Source: JBCBWG01 sp036804185 (lineage in GTDB: Bacteria > Pseudomonadota > Alphaproteobacteria > Rhizobiales > Hyphomicrobiaceae). Taken from it: DNA of 64,000 nt. Under the pieces are notes generated by a model, which did not search any database, was not told the origin of the DNA, and worked only from the letters and a program-made list of their open reading frames with translations. The stretch's first letter is position 1, and every line of letters starts with the position of its first letter. The stretch lies in assembly GCA_050330095.1 (NCBI GenBank), contig JBHJOC010000030.1, positions 1 to 64,000 of the forward strand, given 5' to 3'. Below are positions 36,299 through 44,823 of this stretch, piece by piece. The translations under genes and the position numbers were made by a program.

Positions 36299-36529
36299 TC
36301 CTTGGCTCGCTTTGGGCCCGTCGTGCGGTTCGGAGCGCAGAGGGCCGTCAGCCGGGACGCTGGCCGCGCGTGCGGCTTGGGTCTCATCGTCGTTTCTTCG
36401 ATCGAGGGGAGTGGGACGAAAAGCGCGACGCATGTCTGGTTTACTTCGGCGAGCACTCGTGCGCTCAGTCGCCGCTTTCTGCCGCACGCTGACTGCAGCC
36501 TGTGCGGCGCAGACCTGAGAGAAGGTCGC

Positions 36530-38503
36530 ATGACCGACATTCAAACGGTGGGCCGCCACCGCGCAGACGCGGGCAACGACGGCAAGCCCAACGACATGGC
36601 GCGGTCCGATCACTGGGGTGTGTTCCTGGGCCTGATGCCGTTCGTGTGGCCGCAAGGTCGACCCGATCTGAAGACTCGCGTCGTCATCGCATTCGGACTC
36701 TTGGTCATCGCCAAGCTCGTAACAGTCGCGACACCGATCATTTTCAAGGAGATTACAGACGCGCTGACAGCAGCGGCGAGCGCCGACGGAACTTCGCTCA
36801 GCATCGCGGCTGAACCGGTCCTGGGTCTCGCGCTCGCAATCACTGGAATGATCGCCGTTTACGGTATCGGTCGGATCATGATGGTCGCGCTCAATCAGGT
36901 GAGAGACGTCTATTTCACAAAGGTCGGCCAACACGCGGTGCGCAGTCTCAACAACCGTACCTTCTCACATCTTCACGCCCTGTCGCTCCGCTTTCATCTC
37001 GAGCGGCGCACGGGCGGCCTGTCGCGCGTGGTCGAGCGGGCAACGCGCGCAATTGAACTCATCATCCGCATGGGGATCCTGAACGTCGCGCCGACCGTGC
37101 TTGAGTTCCTGCTCATCGCTGCCGTACTGCTGTACTTCTTCGACGTGAGCTATGTTCTGGTGATCACGGCCACGGTCGGGTGCTACATGTGGTTCACCCT
37201 CAAAGCGAGCGAGTGGCGGATCGCAATCCGCCGGGAAATGAACGATAGCGACAACGACGCCAACACGAAGGCCATCGACAGCCTTCTCAACTACGAAACC
37301 GTCAAATACTTCGGCAACGAGGAGCGCGAGGCGCGGCGCTTCGATGAGGCGATGCAGCGTTACGAGATCGCAGCCGTCCGGACCTATACCTCGCTCGCGC
37401 TCCTCAATACCGGTCAGGTCATCATCTTCACGCTCGGGATGACGCTGTGCATGTGGCTGGCAGCGCGCGGTGTTGCCGGTGGCGTGCATACGATCGGCGA
37501 CTTCGTCATGGTCAACGCCTTGTTGATCCAACTCTATATGCCGCTCAATTTCATGGGGATGGTGTACCGTGAGATCCGGCAAGGTCTCGTCGATCTCGAG
37601 ACCATGTTCGCACTTCAGGCCGAAATGCCCGACGTTCGCGACAAGCCCGGTGCGCCGGCCATCATGGTTGAGCGGGGCGAGATCACATTCGATAATGTGA
37701 GCTTTTCCTACGAGCCGGAGCGTCCAATCCTGAGCGGATTGTCATTTTCCGTTCCCGCTGGCGCGATGGTCGCGATCGTCGGCCCATCGGGTGCTGGCAA
37801 GTCAACGATCAGCCGTATCCTCTTCCGCTTCTACGATATCCAAGCCGGGCGCGTCCTGATCGACGGGCAGGACATCCGTGACGTGACACAGAAGAGCGTC
37901 AGGGCTGCGATCGGAGTCGTTCCGCAGGACACGGTCCTGTTCAATGACACGATCCGCTATAACATCCGCTATGGGCGGCCGGATGCCAGCGACGCCGAGA
38001 TCGAGGAAGCCGCGCGCCTTGCTCAGATCGACGCGTTCATTCGACAGCTTCCACGCGGCTACGACACCATGGTGGGCGAGCGTGGCCTCAAGCTTGCTGG
38101 CGGCGAAAAACAGCGTGTCGCCATTGCCCGCACCATCCTGAAAGGGCCGCCGATCCTCATGCTCGATGAGGCGACGAGCGCGCTCGACAGCCATACGGAG
38201 CGCGAGATCCAGACGGCGCTCGATGTGGTCTCACGCACCCGCACGACGTTGGTGATCGCACACCGGCTGTCCACCATCGTTCAGGCCGACAAAATCCTCG
38301 TGATGGACAAGGGCGCTCTCGTCGAAGAGGGCACGCACGCCGAGTTGATCGCGCGCGGTGGTCTTTATGCCTCGCTCTGGCAGCGGCAACGGCAGGCCGA
38401 GGAGGCTCAAGAGCAGCTTGCTCGCGCTCTTGAAGAGGCTGCACGGGCCGGTGCGCTGCCGGCTGGAGCAACGGGGCCAGAGGTGGCGCGGCGCGTGACG
38501 TGA
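36530..38503 (+). CDS. Atm1-type ABC exporter (fused permease-ATPase)
   Basis: A 657-residue half transporter from the ATG at 36530 with GAGAGAAGG upstream. Six transmembrane helices in about 30-360. The nucleotide-binding domain (about 390-610) has Walker A VGPSGAGKST, signature LAGGEKQRVAIARTI, Walker B LMLDEATSALD and H-loop VIAHRLST. The core TM region with LNNRTFSHLHALSLRFHLER, RMGILNVAPTVLEF and LLNYETVKYFGNEE matches bacterial Atm1/HMT1 homologues, which export glutathione-linked metal or Fe-S-related compounds. The C-terminal tail (EEAQEQLARALEE) is an added helix. It is convergent with glyQ. Confidence 0.93.
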   Translation: MTDIQTVGRHRADAGNDGKPNDMARSDHWGVFLGLMPFVWPQGRPDLKTRVVIAFGLLVIAKLVTVATPIIFKEITDALTAAASADGTSLSIAAEPVLGLALAITGMIAVYGIGRIMMVALNQVRDVYFTKVGQHAVRSLNNRTFSHLHALSLRFHLERRTGGLSRVVERATRAIELIIRMGILNVAPTVLEFLLIAAVLLYFFDVSYVLVITATVGCYMWFTLKASEWRIAIRREMNDSDNDANTKAIDSLLNYETVKYFGNEEREARRFDEAMQRYEIAAVRTYTSLALLNTGQVIIFTLGMTLCMWLAARGVAGGVHTIGDFVMVNALLIQLYMPLNFMGMVYREIRQGLVDLETMFALQAEMPDVRDKPGAPAIMVERGEITFDNVSFSYEPERPILSGLSFSVPAGAMVAIVGPSGAGKSTISRILFRFYDIQAGRVLIDGQDIRDVTQKSVRAAIGVVPQDTVLFNDTIRYNIRYGRPDASDAEIEEAARLAQIDAFIRQLPRGYDTMVGERGLKLAGGEKQRVAIARTILKGPPILMLDEATSALDSHTEREIQTALDVVSRTRTTLVIAHRLSTIVQADKILVMDKGALVEEGTHAELIARGGLYASLWQRQRQAEEAQEQLARALEEAARAGALPAGATGPEVARRVT

Positions 38504-38554
38504 ACGCGGGTCCCGTGCGCCGCTCAAGTTCGGCCTGATTGACATTCGCCTCAG

Positions 38555-39547
38555 TCACGTCGCTCCGCCACCCTCCGTGGCAAGCCAGGCGGCGCAGCAG
38601 GCCTTCGTCAGGTCGCGCACACGCAGGATATAGCTCTGGCGCTCGGTCACGCTGATCACACCACGCGCATCGAGCAGGTTGAACAGGTGACTCGCCTTGA
38701 TCGCCTGGTCATAGGCCGGGAGAGCCAAGAGGTGCTGGCCGCCTTCTTCGCCCGGAGCACCGGCCGCGAGCAGCGCCTGACACTCCCGTTCGGCGTCATT
38801 GAAGTGACGAAGCAGCGCTTGCGTGTCCGCATGTTCGAAGTTGTAGCGTGAGTATTCCTGCTCGGCCTGAAGGAACACGTCGCCGTAGGTCAGGCGGCGT
38901 GGATCGGGCTCGGGCAGACCGTTGAAGTTCAGGTCGAACACCCGGTCGACTCCCTGCACGTACATGGCAAGCCGCTCCAGGCCGTAGGTGATCTCGCCCG
39001 AAACCGGCCGACAATCGAATCCGCCGACCTGCTGGAAATAGGTGAACTGCGTGACCTCCATCCCGTTGCACCAAACCTCCCAGCCAAGGCCCCAGGCGCC
39101 GAGCGTCGGGCTTTCCCAGTCGTCTTCGACGAAGCGGATATCGTTGACTGCGGTGTCGATGCCGATCGCATCGAGTGAGCCGAGATAGAGGTCCAGGATA
39201 TCAGGCGGCGATGGCTTCATGATCACCTGGAACTGGTAGTAGTGCTGCAGGCGGTTCGGGTTTTCGCCGTACCGCCCGTCTTTTGGGCGCCGCGAGGGTT
39301 GGACGTAGGCCGCCGACCAGGGTCTTGGGCCGAGCGCGCGCAAGGTCGTTGCGGGGTGGAACGTGCCGGCACCTACTTCCATGTCGTAAGGTTGGAGGAT
39401 GGCGCATCCGTGGCCCGCCCAGTATCGCTGCAGCGTCAGGATAAGGTCCTGAAACGACCGCGTTGGATCGGGGCTCGTTCCGCCGCGCGTCCGCGAGTCA
39501 CTGGCTGCCGGAACTGGGGCTCGGGTTTGCGTCGGCGTGGCGGCCAT
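38555..39547 (-). CDS. glyQ: Glycyl-tRNA synthetase alpha subunit
   Basis: A 330-residue class II synthetase subunit with a 30-residue extra N-terminus. Core: FQDLILTLQRYWAGHGCAIL, QPYDMEVGAGTFHPATTLRA, AAYVQPSRRPKDGRYGENPN, RLQHYYQFQVIMKPSP, GLGWEVWCNGMEVTQFTYFQ and GEITYGLERLAMYVQGV, giving motifs 2 and 3. It works only with the beta subunit GlyS. GlyS normally follows in the same operon, but the next gene downstream is the convergent Atm1 exporter, so glyS must be elsewhere. Start has GAGGAT upstream. Confidence 0.96.
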   Translation of the reverse strand: MAATPTQTRAPVPAASDSRTRGGTSPDPTRSFQDLILTLQRYWAGHGCAILQPYDMEVGAGTFHPATTLRALGPRPWSAAYVQPSRRPKDGRYGENPNRLQHYYQFQVIMKPSPPDILDLYLGSLDAIGIDTAVNDIRFVEDDWESPTLGAWGLGWEVWCNGMEVTQFTYFQQVGGFDCRPVSGEITYGLERLAMYVQGVDRVFDLNFNGLPEPDPRRLTYGDVFLQAEQEYSRYNFEHADTQALLRHFNDAERECQALLAAGAPGEEGGQHLLALPAYDQAIKASHLFNLLDARGVISVTERQSYILRVRDLTKACCAAWLATEGGGAT

Positions 39548-39877
39548 GGGGCGATCCTCGGCGTTGAGGTGATCTCGTTGTCGGTGCGGCGGGCGGACTA
39601 TAGGGATTTGCAGGTCTCAGTCGAGCCATCGCTGCACGGGCCCCGATCCGCAGGATCGCGGACACCATGAGGCGCGTGCGCCCATGCTGTGCTCGCGTCG
39701 GGTCATGGAACACTTGACCGGAGCCAACCACGCTTAACGGCCTTCGGTCGCCGGCATCGCCCTTCGCGAGCGCTATGCGCGCAGGTTCCGCCCTGCGGCC
39801 TGAGGACGCTTCTATCAAGATGGAAACCGCAGTATGGTATGGCGACTGGGCGCCGAACTCGCGCAAGGAGATGTGCC
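39548..39877. other. Intergenic region between glyQ and a small membrane-protein gene
   Basis: About 330 bases holding the divergent promoters. Open frames are shadows of the flanking genes or short and arginine-rich. AAGGAG at 39865-39870 is the ribosome site of the small gene that follows. Confidence 0.5.
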
Positions 39878-40063
39878 GTGCCGCAACTCTTTCTGGCTGC
39901 CTTGATCGGTGCTGGCGCTTACGCCGGCTACCGCGTTGCGCGCCACCTCAGGGCGCAGGGTGCTGCGCAGGCTCACAGTGCCGAGGTCGTCGAAAGCCGC
40001 GAGCCTCGCAACCTTGGAAGCTTGAGGCGCGATCCGGACACCGGTTTCTACCGGCCGGGCTGA
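39878..40063 (+). CDS. Small 61-residue membrane protein
   Basis: GTG start with AAGGAG 7 bases upstream, a much better site than the in-frame ATG at 39689. The first 20 residues (PQLFLAALIGAGAYAGYRV) are one hydrophobic helix with a glycine stripe; the rest is basic then ends LRRDPDTGFYRPG. The pattern of one helix and a conserved RRDPxTGxYRP tail suggests a conserved short family of unknown role. It is convergent with the GNAT-type gene, whose stop lies 9 bases away. Confidence 0.65.
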   Translation: MPQLFLAALIGAGAYAGYRVARHLRAQGAAQAHSAEVVESREPRNLGSLRRDPDTGFYRPG

Positions 40064-40071
40064 CCCTTCGT

Positions 40072-41280
40072 TCAGGGCTTGGCGATCGTGGGCTGGCGCA
40101 TGACCAGCCGGCGCACGGATGGTGGCGCTGCGAACACGGCTTCCTTGAGCGCGGGCCTTGCGCGCGCGTACCAGACATCCACGAGCACCCGGCCGCGCAG
40201 TGTGAACGCCTTTCCATAGGTCGCGAGCGCCATGGCACCCGTGGCCCATGTCGACTTATATGGCATATCCGGCATCAGGAAATCGACTTTTGCCATGCCG
40301 AGATCGAAGCAGGTGCGAAGGACGTCCTCAAGGTGCAAGCGCCCCGGGCTGAAGGCATCAAAGGCCGGGTTCTTCGCGGACATGAATGCCGTATAGGTGC
40401 CGTTGTGGCGAAAGCCCCATTGCAGCGACAGCGTTGTGCGGTCGCCAGCAGCGGTAATAAGCGCCAGTTCCATAAGTTCGATCGCGGCCGTTGGTCGATC
40501 GCCGGCCGCAAGCTCAGCAACGAGCGCGTCGAACGCTGGATGGTCAAAGGCAGCAGAAGACAGCCCTGTATCGGCAAGCCAGGCTTTTCGCATGGTAAGG
40601 CATCGCAACGTCAGCGCTTTACGTTCGTCGGGGTCCTCGATGCGGCGATGGACGACAGCCCCCTCGCGGGCGAGCCGGTTGCGGTAATTGCGCAAGTTCT
40701 TGCGGGTCTTTGCGGTCACTGTCGCATGATAGGCACCAAAGCTCTGGAAGCCCGAAAAGTCGACGAACGGGGCTGATGTCGGTGGCCCAAGGCGTGTGGT
40801 TGCGTGCTTGATTGCCGGCGCGATCGCGGCGTCATCCCGGAGTTTTCGCAGCACCAGCGCATCAGCCCCCCACGAGGCGATCTCGTCGAGCGCCATGGCC
40901 ATGGCTGCTTCTGCGTCGAAGCCCGGTGCCGTGAGTGCATCCGAATACTGCCCGAACGGCTCCGTGGCGTCGGTCACGATCCGACCCGCCCGCGTTGTTA
41001 CGATAGCAAGCGGCCAGATCAGGACGGTGTCACGGCCGGCCTTCACGACGACCGTGCGAAGGTCGCCGTGTCGCCCGCCAGCGACCTTGGCCGTCACGTT
41101 GGCGGTGGACATGCACCAGTCGTAGCTTTGAAACAGAACCGGCCGGCGGGCCGAAGCCTCGAGGCGGCGCCACGCCGGCTCGTGCGCCGCCATTGCGTCG
41201 ATGCCCTCCCACGTGTTGACCGCAAGTGCGCTGTGACCGTTCGACGATGTGATGGGCTGGACGCTCAGGTCGTTGGCCAC
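40072..41280 (-). CDS. GNAT-like acyltransferase of the CelD/BcsL (Acetyltransf_6) type
   Basis: A 402-residue protein with the start set at the GTG at 41280 (a TTG at 41316 is another option); an upstream 130-residue extension in this frame is antisense to the neighbour and rejected. Landmarks: RRLEASARRPVLFQSYDWCM, LRTVVVKAGRDTVLIWPLAI, FVDFSGFQSFGAYHATVTAK, KTRKNLRNYRNRLAREGAVV, then WGFRHNGTYTAFMSAKNPAF and LHLEDVLRTCFDLGMAKVDF. This is the double-GNAT fold used to acylate sugars or amino acids in exopolysaccharide and capsule genes. It follows the cupin-like gene by 107 bases on the same strand. Confidence 0.75.
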   Translation of the reverse strand: MANDLSVQPITSSNGHSALAVNTWEGIDAMAAHEPAWRRLEASARRPVLFQSYDWCMSTANVTAKVAGGRHGDLRTVVVKAGRDTVLIWPLAIVTTRAGRIVTDATEPFGQYSDALTAPGFDAEAAMAMALDEIASWGADALVLRKLRDDAAIAPAIKHATTRLGPPTSAPFVDFSGFQSFGAYHATVTAKTRKNLRNYRNRLAREGAVVHRRIEDPDERKALTLRCLTMRKAWLADTGLSSAAFDHPAFDALVAELAAGDRPTAAIELMELALITAAGDRTTLSLQWGFRHNGTYTAFMSAKNPAFDAFSPGRLHLEDVLRTCFDLGMAKVDFLMPDMPYKSTWATGAMALATYGKAFTLRGRVLVDVWYARARPALKEAVFAAPPSVRRLVMRQPTIAKP

Positions 41281-41387
41281 GAATGACTCGCTCTTCGGTC
41301 TGGTGTCCGCGTCCAAGTAAGCTGAGGGTCGGATCCTCAGCCGTCGCGGGCAATCGCGGATCCGGGTCTGTTGCTCTGCCACGACAC

Positions 41388-42338
41388 TCAGTGCTTGGCC
41401 GTTTCGTAAGGCTCGATGTCGCGAACGCTGTGGGGCGCAGAGGGGTCCACCTTGAACTCGATCTTGAACTTGCGCTCGTTCTTCCTCTGCATCCCGGCGA
41501 ATTTCCAAGCGCCCGCGAGCGCCATACGCGCATGCAGGGCGGGCCCCGATTGGGGCTGTGACAAAGCTTTGAGGCCGAGGCGGGAGCGCAGTATTCCGTT
41601 TGCGTAGTTGACCGCGTACGCATTGCGCAGCGAGGGCGTCCAGTGCTCGGTTGTGAACGAGACGTTCAGGCAATCCGCGTTCACGATGCGGTGCGGGCAG
41701 TTGAGCGGCCAGTGCAACATGCGCCCAGGTGTCAAATCGACCACGGTTGCGTGGTCATCGAACCAGGGTTCGTACGGCAGGGAGATCTCATGGGCTTCGC
41801 CGAGCACGATCTTCTCGATTCCCGGCTGCGGCAGGAATGGTGCCTTGTTCGGGTAGACGTAGACGCGCTTCTGGCCGCGCACCTGCCAGAGTGTTTGGCC
41901 GGGAACGTCAGCGTGATAATAGACTTGGACGTTCGGCGATGAGATCAGGAGCGACAGCTTCTGCTTGAAGCTCTTGAAGCCTGGAACACGTTGCTCGAGT
42001 TCGGCATAGATGTCTGACAGCATCGCACGGAAATCGTCATCCAGCCGATCGGGGTTCTGCATCAGGATCCAGATGTGTCCTGATTTGATCGCCTCCAGCG
42101 TGTCCAAGCCAGACAATCCATCGATCACACCTTCCCTACGGGTTCGGGGATCGTGCGTCGTCACGTCCATCGTGTTGACATGATAGGAATTTTTCGGAGC
42201 GCGCTCGATCAGTGTCGCAAGGCGATCGTCGCTGAACAGACCGCTGTCAGCTAGCGAGTGTCCCAGATTGACGATGTGCTCGCCCCAGAGGTCGGCGTGG
42301 CGGGGCTCGAAGTCGGTAAAGATCGGACGATGCGACAT
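41388..42338 (-). CDS. Cupin-8/JmjC-like protein, possible 2-oxoglutarate dioxygenase
   Basis: A 316-residue protein; start at 42338 with GAGG 8 bases upstream. The middle reads VQVYYHADVPGQTLWQVRGQ (His-x-Asp), then KRVYVYPN and EISLPYEPWF, and later TPGRMLHWPLNCPHRIVNAD, where the last His could complete an iron triad. This is the layout of JmjC/cupin-like hydroxylases. The region of about 1-60 and the tail are unrecognised. It is followed by the GNAT-like gene; the two are probably co-transcribed and may modify a common substrate, which is inference. Confidence 0.7.
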   Translation of the reverse strand: MSHRPIFTDFEPRHADLWGEHIVNLGHSLADSGLFSDDRLATLIERAPKNSYHVNTMDVTTHDPRTRREGVIDGLSGLDTLEAIKSGHIWILMQNPDRLDDDFRAMLSDIYAELEQRVPGFKSFKQKLSLLISSPNVQVYYHADVPGQTLWQVRGQKRVYVYPNKAPFLPQPGIEKIVLGEAHEISLPYEPWFDDHATVVDLTPGRMLHWPLNCPHRIVNADCLNVSFTTEHWTPSLRNAYAVNYANGILRSRLGLKALSQPQSGPALHARMALAGAWKFAGMQRKNERKFKIEFKVDPSAPHSVRDIEPYETAKH

Positions 42339-42634
42339 GGAGATTGCCTCGGCATGCAACGATGGTTCTGACGCTGAACGCATAGCGCCAACTCACCGGC
42401 TGAAAAAGCAGGCTTCGTGCCGCGACGCGTGTCGTGGGCGACGGATCACGTGGTTTCTGCCGCCACCGCTAATCAAGCGTTAACGGGCGTTTCAATTGGC
42501 GGAGCTGCGATGCCGATGCTGCCGACAGAGGTTGGCTCGTGCACCGGCGCGCGTCCCCATGCGTGTGCGCGGGCCCGTTGCGCACACGCCACGTTGCCGA
42601 TCTGGCGGCAATCTGCACCGTCGTCGGGCCGGGC

Positions 42635-43552
42635 TCAGCTGCCAGCTTTGAGCCGTGCGCGCTCGATCTGGGCCATGTCGCAGAGCACATCGACCATGGC
42701 CGAGAAATCCTGTCCGCCATAACCGCGCGCGCGCGCCGTCGAAAATGCCTCTCGCGCAGCCGCCGCGACCGGAACCGGGACGCGCGCAGCATTTGCGGCT
42801 TGGACGATGAGGGTGAGGTCCTTGTGGGCAAGGTCGATCGTGAAGCCTGGGGAGGTATCGCCGGCGAGGACCTTGTTGGGCCAATTGACCTTGAGCTGGC
42901 CGTTCGTTGCCGTCGTGCCATGGACGACATCGAGGGTCGTTGCAAGGTCGAGGCCGAAGCGCTTGCTCAGCGACAAGGCCTCGGCATTGAGCTGGCAAAG
43001 AATGATCGCCAGATAATTGTTCACAAGCTTCGTGCGCGTGCCGGTGCCTCCCGTACCACAGTAGTGGATCGTGGTGCCCATGGCTTCGAGCAACGGTTTG
43101 ACGATTTCGAAGTCAGCACGCTCGCCACCGACCATGAACAGGCTTTCGCCGCGATCGGCGTGCCAGGCGAGCCGGCCAATGGGAGCATCGATCGCGCGGC
43201 AGCCAGCAGCGCGGGCTGCGTCATGCAGAGCATCCGTCGTCTCGGGATCGATCGTCGACAGATCCATAACGATCGTGCCGGGCTTGGCGTGGGCGAGGAG
43301 GCCGTCAGGCCCCATGATCACGTCCCGAACTTCGCGTCCGGTCGGCAGCACGGTGACGATGATCCGGCATCGACTTGCAAGATCAGCATGGCTTTGCGCC
43401 CGTTCGGCACCGAGCGCAACGAGGTCTGCAACGGGCTCTGGGCGGACATCATCGACGATCAGCTTGAAGCCTTTACGCACACAGTTCGACGCCATGCCGC
43501 GGCCCATCGCCCCAAGCCCGATGAAACCGATCGTCGTCTGTTTCGCATCCAT
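42635..43552 (-). CDS. 3-hydroxyisobutyrate dehydrogenase family (beta-hydroxyacid dehydrogenase)
   Basis: A 305-residue NAD(P)-dependent dehydrogenase; start at 43552 with GGGAG upstream. The N-terminal Rossmann motif is TTIGFIGLGAMGRGMASN; MDLSTIDPETT follows and AIDAPIGRLAWHADRGESLF holds the substrate-binding segment. TGTRTKLVNNYLAIILCQLN carries the conserved catalytic lysine in KLVNNY, and SPGFTIDLAHKDLTLIVQAA fits the C-terminal all-helical domain. Substrate could be 3-hydroxyisobutyrate, tartronate semialdehyde or a related acid. LrgAB lie upstream on the same strand, 52 bases away. Confidence 0.88.
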   Translation of the reverse strand: MDAKQTTIGFIGLGAMGRGMASNCVRKGFKLIVDDVRPEPVADLVALGAERAQSHADLASRCRIIVTVLPTGREVRDVIMGPDGLLAHAKPGTIVMDLSTIDPETTDALHDAARAAGCRAIDAPIGRLAWHADRGESLFMVGGERADFEIVKPLLEAMGTTIHYCGTGGTGTRTKLVNNYLAIILCQLNAEALSLSKRFGLDLATTLDVVHGTTATNGQLKVNWPNKVLAGDTSPGFTIDLAHKDLTLIVQAANAARVPVPVAAAAREAFSTARARGYGGQDFSAMVDVLCDMAQIERARLKAGS

Positions 43553-43604
43553 CGCCGTTCTCCCTTCGCCGTTGTGTTTTGCGGCCGGATCGTAATCACG
43601 TGCG

Positions 43605-44324
43605 TCACAAGAACAAGCGCCACAACACTGGCAGCAGCAATGCGGTTGCGAGCGCGTTGATGCCCATCGCGAGGCCCGCGAACGCGCCTGCGACCTCGTT
43701 GACCTGAAGAGCCCGTGCCGTTCCGATTCCGTGGCTCGCCGTGCCGAGAGCGAGGCCACGCGCTTTCCAATCCCTCACACCGATCAGGTTGAGGAGGGGC
43801 GGCCCGAGCATGGCTCCGATGATGCCGGTTGCGATGACGAGTGCAGCCGTCAGCGACGGCAACCCGCCGAGTTCGCGCGCAATGCCCATGGCAACGGGTG
43901 CCGTCACGGATTTGGGCGCGATTGACGCAAGACTTGCCTCGGCGCCGCCGAGGACCTGGGCGATCACGACGGCAGAGATCGCCGCGACGAGGGAGCCCGT
44001 GATGATGCTGATGAGCAGGGCTGCTGCTGAACGCTTAACGACGTCGATCTGCCGATACAGGGGCAGGGCCAGCGCAACAGTGGCAGGGCCAAGGAGGAAG
44101 TGCACGAATTGGGCACCCTCGAAGTAGCGGTCATAGCTCGTCCCTGTGGCAACGAGGATCGCAACCACTGCCGCGACCGCGATCAACACCGGGTTCGCGA
44201 GTGGGTTCATCCCGAACGCCTTTGAAACGCGCGCCGCGGCCTGGAACGCAACGAGCGTCAGTACGAGATGGAGCAGGGGGCTTGCTGCGAGATAAACCCA
44301 GATGTCACCGATGCTGCGTGCCAT
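43605..44324 (-). CDS. lrgB: LrgB/CidB-type membrane protein
   Basis: A 239-residue polytopic membrane protein with at least six hydrophobic helices. Family stretches: NPVLIAVAAVVAILVATG, YFEGAQFVHFLLGPATVALA, LPLYRQIDVVKRSAAALLI, IAPKSVTAPVAMGIARELGG and GTASHGIGTARALQVNEVAG. Works with LrgA/CidA; the pair has been linked to murein-hydrolase control and to pyruvate or short-acid transport. It overlaps lrgA by 20 bases, so the two are translationally coupled, and precedes the beta-hydroxyacid dehydrogenase, which hints at a hydroxyacid substrate for the pair. Confidence 0.92.
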   Translation of the reverse strand: MARSIGDIWVYLAASPLLHLVLTLVAFQAAARVSKAFGMNPLANPVLIAVAAVVAILVATGTSYDRYFEGAQFVHFLLGPATVALALPLYRQIDVVKRSAAALLISIITGSLVAAISAVVIAQVLGGAEASLASIAPKSVTAPVAMGIARELGGLPSLTAALVIATGIIGAMLGPPLLNLIGVRDWKARGLALGTASHGIGTARALQVNEVAGAFAGLAMGINALATALLLPVLWRLFL

Positions 44325-44700
44325 CAGAGTCTCCTTCGGTGGGCGTTGCCGTGGCGGCGGATGGAGGGACGCGCGACAGACGCTGCATGAGCAGTGCCGT
44401 GACGGCGATTGTCAGGAGCGTCGATCCGATCAGGCTCGCGGAGAGTGCGACCCAGTCCTGCGCGAGCAGCGGCGCATGAAGCATGATGCCAACGCCTGCC
44501 GGGACAAACAGCAGCAACAGGTTCGCGAGCAGGCCATCGCCGGCCTTTGCAATCGGCTCCGGGATCGCGCCGCGCACGAGCAGGATCGTGAGCAGGATCA
44601 CCATGCCGACAACCGGCCCCGGCAGGGGAAGTGCGAGGCCGACGACGGTAAGTTCGCCGGCGAGTTGGCAGAGCAAAATGATGGTGATCCCGTCCAGCAT
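44305..44700 (-). CDS. lrgA: LrgA/CidA-type membrane protein
   Basis: A 131-residue protein with four hydrophobic helices; start at 44700 with CAGGAGA 6 bases upstream (longer frames upstream are not supported). Typical sequence: LLCQLAGELTVVGLALPLPG, PVVGMVILLTILL, GLLANLLLLFVPAGVGIM and LHAPLLAQDWVALSASLIGS. Forms an inner-membrane unit with LrgB, whose start lies inside its 3' end. The C-terminus is a proline/threonine-rich tail of about 20 residues. Confidence 0.9.
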   Translation of the reverse strand: MLDGITIILLCQLAGELTVVGLALPLPGPVVGMVILLTILLVRGAIPEPIAKAGDGLLANLLLLFVPAGVGIMLHAPLLAQDWVALSASLIGSTLLTIAVTALLMQRLSRVPPSAATATPTEGDSDGTQHR

Positions 44701-44823
44701 CGGCGTCTCCTGCGGTTTCGATCCGCCACCGTAACGGCGCTGAGAAGGGTTTGGCACGCCTTGCCTTCGCCGCGCCCTACGAATCGCGGCGTGTCGAAGC
44801 GGTACCGAAACACGGAGAGTGCG

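Noticed and set aside
35684..36934. A 416-codon minus-strand open frame
   Set aside because: It runs antisense to the LysM protein and the Atm1 exporter start; the composition is shadow-like and no motif is present.
41281..41673. Extension of the CelD-type acyltransferase to 41673
   Set aside because: The extra residues overlap the cupin-like gene in another frame and read as arginine-rich shadow sequence.
44302..44823. N-terminal extension of the HAD hydrolase to 44302
   Set aside because: The added 174 residues are antisense to lrgA and lrgB, and 44824 has its own ribosome site and starts just before the DFDGT motif.
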